Notes under the pieces: generated by a model
Told to the model about the DNA's origin: nothing
The model's input: the letters and a program-made list of their open reading frames with translations, nothing else
Database searches by the model: none
Translations under genes and position numbers: made by a program
Source of the DNA: an uncultured Chlorobiaceae bacterium
Lineage (GTDB): Bacteria; Bacteroidota; Chlorobiia; Chlorobiales; Chlorobiaceae
NCBI GenBank assembly: GCA_903895195.1
Contig: CAITSZ010000027.1
Coordinates: 1-64,000 of the forward strand
Reading direction: 5' to 3'
DNA length: 64,000 nt
Shown here: positions 22,011 through 31,497 of the stretch, piece by piece
How positions within the stretch are numbered: the first letter of the stretch is position 1
How the letters are laid out: each line of letters begins with the position of its first letter

Positions 22011-23312
22011 ATGCTGAAAAGCAATATCGCGGTTGGTCTTGATATCGGTACAACGAAGGTATGTGTTGTGGTTGCCGAAAAGGATGAATTAGGAAAGCTC
22101 AATGTACTTGGAAAAGGACGTTCAAATTCCGATGGACTTCAGAGGGCGACAGTTGTCAATATCAACAAGACTGTTGATGCCATAAAGGCTGCCGTTGCTG
22201 ATGCCGAACGGGAGTCGTCCATTCGCATTACCGGCGTCAATGTCGGGATTTCGGGTGCGCACGTCCACTGTATTCACAGCAATTCGGAAATAAGCATCAA
22301 TCAGACCGGGATTGTCAATGAGTCCGATGTGAGGCGGTTTCTGGAAAAGGCTAAAACCAATATCAGGTATCTTGATATTGATCATGAAATTATTCATGTC
22401 ATTCCGCAGGAGTTCATTGTTGACGATCAGGAAGGCCTGCTTGATCCGATAGGAATGGCAGGAACGACCATGAGAGGCAGCGCCTATATTGTTGTAGGGC
22501 TGAGAACCAAGATCCGCAATATAAAGCAGTGCGTGGAAAAGGCCGGGCTGGAGATCAGTGCAGTCACTTTTGAGCCGGTGGCCTCAGGCATGGCGGTGAT
22601 GAAGGAGCGAGAGAAGAAGAGCGGTGTGGTGGTCATTGATATCGGCGGTGGAACCACTGAGGTGGCTATCTACATTGATGGAGCAATCCGCTATTCGGAG
22701 GTTATCAAGGTTGCCGGAAATGATGTGACTCATGATCTGGCTCATGGCGTCAAGGCTCTCTATGAGGTGGCTGAGGAGCTGAAAATAAAGCATGGTTGCG
22801 CTTACAGTCGTTTCAGCGGTGAGGATGAGGCTATTCTTATAGAAGGGATTGAGGGCCGTCCGCAGAAAACTTTTCCTAAAAGCTCGGTGACCATGATCAT
22901 TGAAGCGAGGATGATGGAAATTTTTGAGCTGGTCCGTGATTCTATAAAGCGTTCGGGCTACTATGAATATATCAATGCCGGTGCGATAATAACGGGAGGC
23001 GGTTCTCTTCTGCCGGGGACAGAGGAGCTTGCTCATGATGTTCTCGGGCTTGATATCCGCATCGGGTATCCGGAAGGGGTATCGGGCGGAATTAAGGGTT
23101 CCGTTAACAACCCGATGTATGCTACGGTTATGGGGCTCGTTGCCCATGCATTTCAGAATAATCTCGCTGAAAATCCTGGTGTTCCTCTTTCAGCAGGAGA
23201 GAATAAGCCTGATATCCCTGTTGAGGTATCGGAGGGACCGGCAGTGCCGGAGTCGAATCCCGTCGGAAAGAAAATTGGGGACCGGATGAAGAAATTCTGG
23301 GATAATCTATGA
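22011..23312 (+). CDS. ftsA: Cell division protein FtsA
   Basis: VGLDIGTTKVCVVVAE, VVIDIGGGTTEVAIY, IITGGGSLLPGTEEL, C-terminal amphipathic GDRMKKFWDNL. Confidence 0.95.
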   Translation: MLKSNIAVGLDIGTTKVCVVVAEKDELGKLNVLGKGRSNSDGLQRATVVNINKTVDAIKAAVADAERESSIRITGVNVGISGAHVHCIHSNSEISINQTGIVNESDVRRFLEKAKTNIRYLDIDHEIIHVIPQEFIVDDQEGLLDPIGMAGTTMRGSAYIVVGLRTKIRNIKQCVEKAGLEISAVTFEPVASGMAVMKEREKKSGVVVIDIGGGTTEVAIYIDGAIRYSEVIKVAGNDVTHDLAHGVKALYEVAEELKIKHGCAYSRFSGEDEAILIEGIEGRPQKTFPKSSVTMIIEARMMEIFELVRDSIKRSGYYEYINAGAIITGGGSLLPGTEELAHDVLGLDIRIGYPEGVSGGIKGSVNNPMYATVMGLVAHAFQNNLAENPGVPLSAGENKPDIPVEVSEGPAVPESNPVGKKIGDRMKKFWDNL

Positions 23313-23355
23313 TACGATATATAACTGAGCCTTTTAACTGAGGAGAACTGACCAT

Positions 23356-24657
23356 ATGGCATTTGAGCTTGATCCAGGGCTGTTTGACAGTGACCAGGGT
23401 AAAGGTGTTACTATAAGGATTGTCGGTGTCGGCGGTTGCGGCGGCAATGCTGTCAATAACATGATCGACAGAAAAATAAGCGGCGTTGAATATATCGTCT
23501 TCAATACTGACCGTCAGGCTCTCCTGAACTCAAAAGCCCCGCTCAGGGTGCAGATCGGGAAGAAAGCTACCAACGGGCTTGGCGCGGGAGCCGATCCGGC
23601 CAAGGGGCGTCAGGCGGCTGATGATGACCGTGAAATCATTGCGGCTCAGCTCAGGGGCGCGGATCTTGTGTTCATTGCCGCAGGAATGGGTAAAGGTACC
23701 GGAACCGGCGCAGCCCCAGTGATTGCCTCGATTGCGAGAAATATGGGCATCCTTACCATCGGCGTTGTTACAAGGCCGTTCAATTTCGAGGGCCAGGTGA
23801 AGGCCAAGATTGCTGACGGAGGGATTGCTGAACTGCGCAAGTACATCGATACTCTTATTCTGGTCGAAAATGAAAAGATACTGAGTATTGCCGAGGAGGG
23901 GGTAAGCGCCACCGAAGCGTTCAATATGGCCAATGATGTGCTCTACAGGGCGGCTAAGGGGATTGCCGATATTATTACCCGCCACGGGCATGTCAATGTC
24001 GATTTTGCAGATGTCCGCAGCATTATGTCGGGAGCGGGAGATGCCGTTATGGGTTCTGCTGCTGCTGCAGGCGACCGGCGAGCCCTCAAAGCGTCATCGG
24101 ATGCTCTCAACAGCCCGTTGCTGGAAGGCGTATCGGTAAAAGGCGCTAAAGGCGTGCTGGTCAACATTACCGGCGAGGTCACCATGCGCGACATGTCGGA
24201 CGCCATGAACTACATTGAGGAGCAGGTGGGCAGCGAGGCCAAGATTATCAATGGATATGTCGATGAGCCTCAGGTGTCGGGCGAAATAAGGGTTACGGTT
24301 ATCGTTACCGGGTTCAAGCGAAAAGCAGAGGAGGACGGAAAAGAGGCGGCCGTCAGGCGCCCGGTTACGCCGGTTCATGCGACCAGGCCGGGGAGTGTTG
24401 CCCAGAGTGCACAGGCAGCAAGACAGACTGCAACTCTTTTTTCTGAGAGGCAGACTGAGGATCTGCGGATTCCTGCCTATATAAGAAGACAGTTGTCGAT
24501 ACATGACACTCGTGAGGCCGGGAGTGGAAAACCGGGTCTGCGTGATGCCGGTCAGAATCCGTTGACCACAGGCGGGCAGGGAGAGCATGAAGACAGGATT
24601 GATAAAGGCTTGTCGGATACTCCTGCCTATCTTCGCCGTAAGAATAACGGTGTATGA
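23356..24657 (+). CDS. ftsZ: Cell division GTPase FtsZ
   Basis: [50 protein letters not shown]; two C-terminal peptide motifs ([16 protein letters not shown]). Confidence 0.98.
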   Translation: MAFELDPGLFDSDQGKGVTIRIVGVGGCGGNAVNNMIDRKISGVEYIVFNTDRQALLNSKAPLRVQIGKKATNGLGAGADPAKGRQAADDDREIIAAQLRGADLVFIAAGMGKGTGTGAAPVIASIARNMGILTIGVVTRPFNFEGQVKAKIADGGIAELRKYIDTLILVENEKILSIAEEGVSATEAFNMANDVLYRAAKGIADIITRHGHVNVDFADVRSIMSGAGDAVMGSAAAAGDRRALKASSDALNSPLLEGVSVKGAKGVLVNITGEVTMRDMSDAMNYIEEQVGSEAKIINGYVDEPQVSGEIRVTVIVTGFKRKAEEDGKEAAVRRPVTPVHATRPGSVAQSAQAARQTATLFSERQTEDLRIPAYIRRQLSIHDTREAGSGKPGLRDAGQNPLTTGGQGEHEDRIDKGLSDTPAYLRRKNNGV

Positions 24658-24688
24658 ATTTATTTTTAAAAACAAATTTAAGGAAGTA

Positions 24689-25981
24689 ATGACCTATCGT
24701 TCCCTTTCCGCAGAAGAAGCTGTAACAAAAATTAAATCAGGGGACCGGGTCTTTTTGCATACCGCAGCTGCGACCCCACAGCGACTGATTGATGCGATGG
24801 TTCGTCGCGCAGCAGAGTTGAGAAATGTTGAAATCGTGAGTCTTCACACTGAAGGTGAAGCGGCATATGCAAGACCGGAGTATCGTGACAGTTTCAGATT
24901 GAACGCTCTGTTTGTCGGTAAAAATGTCCGTCAGTCTGTTCAGCAGGGTGATGGTGATGCGATTCCGGTTTTTCTGAGCGATATCCCCTCCCTTTTCCAC
25001 AACAAAATTCTTCCCCTTGACGTAGCCCTTGTGCACGTTTCGCCTCCTGACCGGCACGGATACTGCTCTCTCGGCGTTTCGGTCGATGCTACCCTTTCAG
25101 CGGTTCACTCGGCAAAACTTGTTATTGCCCAGGTAAATCCGAATATGCCCAGAACCCATGGTGAAGGAATGCTGCATACCAGCAAGATTCATGCAATGGT
25201 TGATGTGTCGGACCCTATTCTGGAGACTCCAAGACGTGTTTTGAGTGATATTGAAATTCGTATCGGCAATCATATAGCCTCTATCGTTGAGGATGGAGCC
25301 ACGCTGCAGATGGGTATCGGCGCTATTCCTGATGCAACACTTGCTGCTCTTTGCGGGCACAAGGATCTTGGCATTCATTCTGAAATGTTTTCGGACGGAG
25401 TTATTGAGCTGGTCGAAAAAGGAGTGATTAACGGCCGGAAAAAGCGGAGCCATAAGGAGATTATTGTCGCAAGTTTTCTTATCGGAACCAGAAAATTATA
25501 TGATTTTGTGGATGATAATCCACTGGTTGCGATGCTGCCTTCCGATTATGTCAACGATACCCGGGAAATCAGGAGAAATCCACGGGTGACGGCAATCAAC
25601 AGTGCTCTTGAAATCGATATGACCGGCCAGGTATGCGCTGATTCGATCGGGCAGAAATATTATTCAGGTGTCGGTGGTCAGATGGACTTTATTCGCGGTG
25701 CAGCGCTTTCAGAAGGCGGCAAACCGATTATTGCCCTGCCGTCAACTACAAACAAGGGGTTGTCGAGGATTGTCGCGCAGCTCAAGCCGGGTGCGGGCGT
25801 CGTTACGACAAGGGCTCATGTGCAGTACGTGGTTACTGAGTTCGGCATTGTCAACCTGCATGGCAAAAACCTTCGCCAGAGAGCTGAAGCGCTTGCAAGC
25901 ATTGCCCATCCTGATTTCAGGGAGGATATATCCCGTCAGGCCCACGACCTTTACGGCTCATACGGAAAGGGGTACTGTTAA
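24689..25981 (+). CDS. Acetyl-CoA hydrolase / CoA-transferase family (4-hydroxybutyrate or succinyl-CoA:acetate CoA-transferase-like)
   Basis: MTYRSLSAEEAVTKIKSGDRVFLH, VHVSPPDRHGYCSLGVSVD, LQMGIGAIPDA, GVGGQMDFIRGA, YVVTEFGIVNLHGKNLRQRA. The listed start 24587 overlaps ftsZ; ATG 24689 fits better. Confidence 0.88.
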   Translation: MTYRSLSAEEAVTKIKSGDRVFLHTAAATPQRLIDAMVRRAAELRNVEIVSLHTEGEAAYARPEYRDSFRLNALFVGKNVRQSVQQGDGDAIPVFLSDIPSLFHNKILPLDVALVHVSPPDRHGYCSLGVSVDATLSAVHSAKLVIAQVNPNMPRTHGEGMLHTSKIHAMVDVSDPILETPRRVLSDIEIRIGNHIASIVEDGATLQMGIGAIPDATLAALCGHKDLGIHSEMFSDGVIELVEKGVINGRKKRSHKEIIVASFLIGTRKLYDFVDDNPLVAMLPSDYVNDTREIRRNPRVTAINSALEIDMTGQVCADSIGQKYYSGVGGQMDFIRGAALSEGGKPIIALPSTTNKGLSRIVAQLKPGAGVVTTRAHVQYVVTEFGIVNLHGKNLRQRAEALASIAHPDFREDISRQAHDLYGSYGKGYC

Positions 25982-26004
25982 TCTCTGGGGGGAGGGCTGA
26001 CAAT

Positions 26005-26793
26005 TCAGAGTGACCGCACACCGATCATGCTTACCATGCGGCCTGTTGTTCCATTATCGCGCCGATAGGAAAAAAACATGCCGCTGTCGACGGATGAGCA
26101 GAATTGAGATTGTTCGATATTCGATGAGGGAATGCCTGAGACGAGCAGCTGCCGGTAATTAACAAGACGAAGATCAAGCATTCTTTTATCGCTCTCCCCG
26201 GACGGCGATGCACTTGAGAGGAATTCCGACGAAAATGCATCAGCGACTTCGGGCCCGACCTCATAGGCTGCTGATGAAATTCCCGTGCCTATCCAGGCAA
26301 AACACTCCGAAGGAATTGAGTTGAAGTTTTTTTGCATGGCGGAAATTGTTTTCATGACAATACGGCCAGCACTGCCTTTCCAGCCGGCATGAACCGCTCC
26401 TGAGGCTTGATGCCGTGGATCAAAGATCAGTACAGGATAGCAGTCTGCAGTAAAGATGCTTAAGAAGAGATCCTTTTTATCGGTGATGAACGCATCGAAA
26501 CCCCGCTCTCTCCCGGGTTTTTCGGCTACGAGTATTTCAGTGCCGTGAATCTGTACGGAGCTGACCATTCTTTCGGGATCGATGCCGATTGCAGAGCAGA
26601 GCAGCAGGGTGTTTTGGTGAACATTTTCGGCGCTGTCTTCGGTATTAATGCCCAGATTCAAGGAGGAGTAGGGCCCTGAGCTTATGCCGCCGGTTCTTGT
26701 GCTCTGCATAGCGACGAGCCGACTGAATTCACGAAAGCTGTGCGGCACTATGTATTGCGGAGGGATGCAGGCCGGTTTTATCTGGTTTGTCAT
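26005..26793 (-). CDS. pgeF: Peptidoglycan editing factor PgeF (YfiH/DUF152 laccase-like domain)
   Basis: MVSSVQIHGTEILV, TADCYPVLIFDPRHQASGAVHAGWKGSAGRI, WIGTGISSAAYEVGPEV. Confidence 0.88.
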   Translation of the reverse strand: MTNQIKPACIPPQYIVPHSFREFSRLVAMQSTRTGGISSGPYSSLNLGINTEDSAENVHQNTLLLCSAIGIDPERMVSSVQIHGTEILVAEKPGRERGFDAFITDKKDLFLSIFTADCYPVLIFDPRHQASGAVHAGWKGSAGRIVMKTISAMQKNFNSIPSECFAWIGTGISSAAYEVGPEVADAFSSEFLSSASPSGESDKRMLDLRLVNYRQLLVSGIPSSNIEQSQFCSSVDSGMFFSYRRDNGTTGRMVSMIGVRSL

Positions 26794-26930
26794 TTAGATG
26801 GTGCGTTACTGTTCATTATTTCCCGAAGAGATAGTATCTTTCCTACTTGACTTGTCACACCTGCGACCCTCTAATAGTTAGTTCGTGCAGACCTGTTGCC
26901 GGTCTGAATGTAAACAAGGAGGCTCTTACA

Positions 26931-27176
26931 ATGACAAGAGATGATGAAGAGCGATTTCCGGAACAGTTCGGGCGCTCAGTTCGGGCGATTTCAGATTATA
27001 TGGGTATCGGGCTGCAGATTGCCTTGAGCTTTGCCTTGTTTGTTCTGCTTGGTTTCTGGGCTGACAGCAAGCTCGGCACCTCGCCGCTTCTGCTGCTTGC
27101 CGGTGTTCTTCTCGGTATGCTCGGCATGGCTCTTGTTCTTATGAAAGTAGTTCGCCAGGCTAACAAAAAAAAATAA
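26931..27176 (+). CDS. AtpI-like (F0F1-ATPase subunit/Ca2+/Mg2+ transporter) small membrane protein
   Basis: Two TM, LSFALFVLLGFWADSKLGTSPLLLLAGVLLGMLGMALVLMKVV; immediately upstream of Fo genes; ATG 26931 after AGGAGG-like SD. Confidence 0.75.
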   Translation: MTRDDEERFPEQFGRSVRAISDYMGIGLQIALSFALFVLLGFWADSKLGTSPLLLLAGVLLGMLGMALVLMKVVRQANKKK

Positions 27177-27224
27177 GGCATTTTACTGGCCTTCCACTGT
27201 CAATTTAAGAATCTGAATGGAGAG

Positions 27225-27611
27225 ATGAAGCCAATATTTGAATTTTTTATTAAGTTATGTATCTTGTCCGTCATTTTATGGGGCGTTATCTTTGCAGCTC
27301 TTAATCCCGGAAGTGTTGATTATCACTCGGTGTTTCTTGCCTGGATAATGGTTGTTACTAATGCTGTTGCCGGTTATCTGCTTTTTGATTATGCACTTGA
27401 CAAGGAGTCGGCGGTATTCACGAAGTTTGTGTTCGGTGGCCTGACTGTTAGGCTGTTAGTGTTGATGGTGCTTGTCTCGGTTATCATTATCAGGAACCTT
27501 GCGGTCATCAACGACTTTGTCTTTTCATTTTTCGCGTTTTACTGTATCTATGTGATTGTTGAAATTCTCGGGTATCAAAAGAAAAACAAACAGAAAAAGA
27601 AAACTGCATGA
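27225..27611 (+). CDS. Small multi-TM protein in the ATP synthase Fo operon, unknown function
   Basis: 4-TM hydrophobic profile with Lys-rich tail; stop overlaps the atpB start. Confidence 0.7.
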   Translation: MKPIFEFFIKLCILSVILWGVIFAALNPGSVDYHSVFLAWIMVVTNAVAGYLLFDYALDKESAVFTKFVFGGLTVRLLVLMVLVSVIIIRNLAVINDFVFSFFAFYCIYVIVEILGYQKKNKQKKKTA

Positions 27612-28657
27612 AACGGGTAAACGTCATACTGCCTAAGGCTCTTTTAAAGGTTATTGCGATTCTTGTGCCACTTCTTCTCACTGTCAGTGGCCATACTTTT
27701 GCTGCGTCCGGACAGTCAGACGTGAAGAATAACAGCACCGCTGCTGTTGCTGCACCTGCAGCTGCAGTCACTGCTCCCGCCGCTGCCGCAGTCGAGGCTG
27801 CTCATGGGGCTGAAGCTCCTGAAGGAGATGAAAAGGCCGGTGATGTCATTATGCATCACATTCTCGATAACAATGTTTTTGCTTTTGAGCCTTTCGGTTC
27901 GGTCACTCTTCCTAAAATAGTTGTAGGAGGCTTTGATATTTCCATCACAAAGCACGTGGTGATGCTCTGGCTGGTATCGGCACTTCTTCTGATCGTTTTT
28001 TCAGTTGTGGGCGGCAAGTACAAGAGTCTGACTTCCCGTAACGCTCCCAAGGGGCTTGCCAATGCCATGGAGGCACTTGTTGAGTTTATCCGGGTTGATG
28101 TTGCCAAGTCAAATATCGGACACGGCTACGAAAAGCATCTTCCCTACCTGCTGACTGTTTTCTTTTTTATCCTGTTCTGTAACCTTCTCGGTCTTATTCC
28201 CTACGGTGCTACGGCTACCGGCAATGTCAACGTTACTCTCACACTTTCCATTTTCACCTTCTTTGTCACCCAGATTGCCGCATTCAATGCTCACGGTGTT
28301 AAAGGGTATCTTCAGCACCTTACAGCCGGCACTCACTGGTCTCTCTGGATTATCATGGTTCCCATTGAGATAATCGGGCAGTTTACAAAGCCGTTTGCGC
28401 TTACCGTTCGTCTCTTTGCGAATATGACAGCGGGTCATATCATTATTCTCAGCTTGATTTTTATCAGTTTCATTCTGAAAAGCTACATAGTGGCCATAGC
28501 GGTTTCAGTTCCATTTGCTATTTTCATTTATCTGCTTGAGCTTTTTGTGGCCTTTCTGCAGGCGTTTGTGTTTACTATGCTTTCGGCGCTCTTTATCGGC
28601 CTTGCCACTGCGCATGAAGGACATGATGAACCTGCTGCTGGAGCTGCACATCATTAA
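27608..28657 (+). CDS. atpB: ATP synthase Fo subunit a
   Basis: [60 protein letters not shown]. Confidence 0.96.
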   Translation: MKRVNVILPKALLKVIAILVPLLLTVSGHTFAASGQSDVKNNSTAAVAAPAAAVTAPAAAAVEAAHGAEAPEGDEKAGDVIMHHILDNNVFAFEPFGSVTLPKIVVGGFDISITKHVVMLWLVSALLLIVFSVVGGKYKSLTSRNAPKGLANAMEALVEFIRVDVAKSNIGHGYEKHLPYLLTVFFFILFCNLLGLIPYGATATGNVNVTLTLSIFTFFVTQIAAFNAHGVKGYLQHLTAGTHWSLWIIMVPIEIIGQFTKPFALTVRLFANMTAGHIIILSLIFISFILKSYIVAIAVSVPFAIFIYLLELFVAFLQAFVFTMLSALFIGLATAHEGHDEPAAGAAHH

Positions 28658-28776
28658 AAGAACTCAGGCTTATTAAGGAATAACACTTATTTTGATAGAT
28701 TTGATTAAGCGCTTTTAAAACTGCTAATTATCCTTTAGCAAAAAACTTACAACAAATAAACGGAGGTAATTACAAG

Positions 28777-29004
28777 ATGGAAGGTTTAGGTTTAGCTTAT
28801 TTAGGTGCAGGTCTTGGCGCCGGTCTGGCTGTTATCGGTGCAGGTCTTGGTATTGGCAACATTGCCGCTTCTGCCGCTGAGGGTACAGCCCGTCAGCCGG
28901 AAGCTACTTCGGATATCCGTACTACCATGATTATTGCTGCAGCTCTTATCGAAGGCGTTGCATTGTTCGGCGAAGTTATCTGTGTGCTTCTTGCTCTTAA
29001 GTAA
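28777..29004 (+). CDS. atpE: ATP synthase Fo subunit c
   Basis: GAGLGAGLAVIGAGLGIGNIAASAAEGTARQPEATSDIRTTMIIAAALIEGVALFGEVICVLLALK; strong SD GGAGGT. Confidence 0.97.
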   Translation: MEGLGLAYLGAGLGAGLAVIGAGLGIGNIAASAAEGTARQPEATSDIRTTMIIAAALIEGVALFGEVICVLLALK

Positions 29005-29110
29005 TATTGAGCACTTGTAGCGAACTCAATACAGACAGAAATCTCGATTGCGGCTTATCTTTTTTGATGTCGCAATCGGGCTTTATTAACCGTTAACGGA
29101 AAAATTGTTC

Positions 29111-29638
29111 ATGCTTACGTCAGGAATTATACTTCTTGCCGGTAGTCTTCTGAGCCCGAATCCCGGTCTTATTTTCTGGACAGCGATTACCTTCGTGATT
29201 GTGCTGCTTATTCTCAAGAAGACAGCCTGGGGCCCTATCCTCAACGCGTTGGAAGAGAGAGAAAAAGGTATTCAGTCATCCATTGACCGCGCGCATCAGG
29301 CAAAGGACGAGTCTGAGGCTATTCTGCGTAAAAACAAGGAACTGCTTGCAAAAGCTGACGCTGAATCTGACAGGATTATCCGTGAAGGAAAGGACTTTGC
29401 CGAAAAACTCCGTGCTGATATAGCTGAAAAATCTCAGGCGGAAGCTCAGAAAATGATTGCCTCGGCCAAAGATGAAATCGAGCAGGAAAAGCGCCGTGCG
29501 CTTGCTGAGCTGAGAAATGAGGTTGCTGATCTTGCCTTCAGGGGCGCTGAAAAAATTATCAAGAGCAATCTTGATGCAGATACTCAGAAAAGGATCGTCG
29601 ACACCATGATTCAGGATCTTTCAACAAACCGTAACTGA
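29111..29638 (+). CDS. atpF: ATP synthase Fo subunit b
   Basis: [37 protein letters not shown] followed by a long charged helix. Confidence 0.93.
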   Translation: MLTSGIILLAGSLLSPNPGLIFWTAITFVIVLLILKKTAWGPILNALEEREKGIQSSIDRAHQAKDESEAILRKNKELLAKADAESDRIIREGKDFAEKLRADIAEKSQAEAQKMIASAKDEIEQEKRRALAELRNEVADLAFRGAEKIIKSNLDADTQKRIVDTMIQDLSTNRN

Positions 29639-29651
29639 AACAGGTCACGAA

Positions 29652-30188
29652 ATGTCAAGTGTAATTACAAGCCGAAGATATGCTTCCGCTCTTCTTTCTG
29701 CAGCTGAAGAGGGTAACTTTCTGGATCAGATTGTTGAAGAGCTTCAGGTGATTAAGGCTGTTCTTGAGCATTCGCGTGATCTTGTTCAAGCGTTGCGCAG
29801 TCCTCTGGTTAATGGCGATAAGAAAATTCACATCTTTGAGGAGATCTTTAAGGATTCGATCGGGGATAAAATGTTTCTTTTTTTAAAGCTTGTCTGCAGG
29901 AAAAAACGCGCAGGGCTTCTGCCTGAAATGATTGATGAGTTTCAAATCCTTCTTGACGACAGAAGAGGGATAATCAATGTTGATATTACCAGTGCAGTGA
30001 AACTTTCCGACGAACAGTCCTGTGAGCTGGTTCGGCGTCTTGAAGTCTATACCGGCAAGAAAATACGTCCGAAGATGTCTGAAAATGAACGCCTGATTGG
30101 TGGCGTCTCCGTTAAAATCGGTGATACCATTTTTGATGGCAGCATCAGTCATCAGCTGGAGAGGTTCCGCCAGGCACTTGTTGCCTGA
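29652..30188 (+). CDS. atpH: ATP synthase F1 subunit delta
   Basis: SRRYASALLSAAEE, LRSPLVNGDKKIHIFEEIF, NERLIGGVSVKIGDTIFDGSISHQLERFRQ. Confidence 0.93.
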   Translation: MSSVITSRRYASALLSAAEEGNFLDQIVEELQVIKAVLEHSRDLVQALRSPLVNGDKKIHIFEEIFKDSIGDKMFLFLKLVCRKKRAGLLPEMIDEFQILLDDRRGIINVDITSAVKLSDEQSCELVRRLEVYTGKKIRPKMSENERLIGGVSVKIGDTIFDGSISHQLERFRQALVA

Positions 30189-30235
30189 ACCGGGTATAAT
30201 CTCTCAGGGTGAAGACTTGAATGTTTCGATATTGC

Positions 30236-30263
30236 AATAGCCTGCTTATGCAGGCTATTTTTT
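30236..30263 (+). terminator. Rho-independent terminator after atpH
   Basis: AATAGCCTGC-TTAT-GCAGGCTATT followed by T-run. Confidence 0.9.
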
Positions 30264-30324
30264 TACACTTTTTTGCATTATTTTTCGTGGCACTGTTTAA
30301 AAAATATGCAGCGCTGATAATCAG

Positions 30325-30397
30325 GGGGCTTTAGCTCAGTTGGTAGAGCGTCTCGTTCGCAATGAGAAGGTCAGGGGTTCGACTCCCCTAAGCTCCA
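30325..30397 (+). tRNA. tRNA-Ala (anticodon CGC)
   Basis: GGGGCTT/AAGCTCC acceptor containing G3:U70, D arm GCTC-AGTTGGTA-GAGC, anticodon loop TTCGCAA, T arm AGGGG-TTCGACT-CCCCT; CCA not encoded. Confidence 0.96.
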
Positions 30398-30581
30398 CAA
30401 GAGATATTTTCTGTACGTCCATGTCTATTGTATCTGCGGGTTCCCTTTAGATCTGTCGGGTGTCATACAAAATGCACTGAAAAATCTTTGGGGTGATTGC
30501 CGTAAAGAGTTGGGGTTTCTTTTTCGGCAGTTTTGTATTATATGGTTCTGATTTTAAAAAAGAGGATAATGGAGTTGCTCT

Positions 30582-31484
30582 ATGCCGGTTGCCAGATTTT
30601 GTTCACGTTCAGTTGCGATGCTCTTTGCTGCGGGTGTATTAATGAGTTCAGGATGTTCATCGTCCAAGCCGGCTGAGGCCCCGACCGCTGCGGTTATTGT
30701 TTCCGAAGGATATGCAAAGGCCGCAAAACTCTATGCCGAAAAAGATTATGACAGCGCGGCTTTCACGCTTGAAGCTCTGCTTGTCACTTCCAGGGCAACC
30801 GCTCTTGAGGATAAGGTGCTCTTTCTCCTTGGTGAGACCTATTATAATTCAGGCCAGTATCTGCTCTCTTCAGATATATTTACCCGGCTTTTGAAGCAGG
30901 TGCCTTCTACCGCTTATGCCCGAACCGCGCAGTTTCTGATTGCAAAATCACATGAAAAGCTTTCTGCGAATTATGATCTTGACCAGCAGGAAACCAAGAG
31001 AGCCATTGATCAATTTTCAATCTATATGGATCTTTATCCCGCACCGGATGACTCAAAGACGGTAAGCGATGTTGAGACATACAGGGAGCTTTTGAAGATC
31101 AATCCGGAGAACCAGGCATATAAAGAGCGTTATGCGAAGGCAAAAGCTGAACTGGCTAAAACCGATTCGTTGAAATATGCTGAAAAGGCAATTCCTGAAC
31201 TGAGAAATAAACTGGCAAAAAACACCTATTCTATTGCCAGGCAGTATGTTCAGCTTAAAAAGTATAAGGCGGCCGTCATTTTTTATGACGAGATATTAAA
31301 GCGCTACCCCGATACCGGATTTGTACCGCAGGCATGGGCAGGAAAAATAGATGCGTTGATAAAACGGCAGAAATGGTTTGAAGCAGGACAGGTACTGGAC
31401 CAGTACTTGCAGCTCTATCCTGGAAAACAGCAGGAGATGAAGGGGACAAGAGAAAAAATAAGTCAGAATCTCAAAAAAATCTGA
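30582..31484 (+). CDS. BamD-like outer membrane assembly lipoprotein (TPR)
   Basis: Lipobox LMSSGCSS, TPR-like repeats YAKAAKLYAEKDYDSAAFTLEALL..., YKAAVIFYDEILKRYPDT. Confidence 0.8.
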   Translation: MPVARFCSRSVAMLFAAGVLMSSGCSSSKPAEAPTAAVIVSEGYAKAAKLYAEKDYDSAAFTLEALLVTSRATALEDKVLFLLGETYYNSGQYLLSSDIFTRLLKQVPSTAYARTAQFLIAKSHEKLSANYDLDQQETKRAIDQFSIYMDLYPAPDDSKTVSDVETYRELLKINPENQAYKERYAKAKAELAKTDSLKYAEKAIPELRNKLAKNTYSIARQYVQLKKYKAAVIFYDEILKRYPDTGFVPQAWAGKIDALIKRQKWFEAGQVLDQYLQLYPGKQQEMKGTREKISQNLKKI

Positions 31485-31497
31485 CCGGAGAGCGCTC

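Noticed and set aside
24587-24689. Apparent 71-bp overlap of ftsZ with the CoA-transferase ORF
   Set aside because: Artefact of calling the longest ORF; ATG 24689 gives the conserved N-terminus and no overlap.
30430-30581. Possible riboswitch or structured leader (TGCCG...CGGCA) upstream of the BamD-like gene
   Set aside because: Stem is short and interrupted and no known riboswitch core was recognised; insufficient support.
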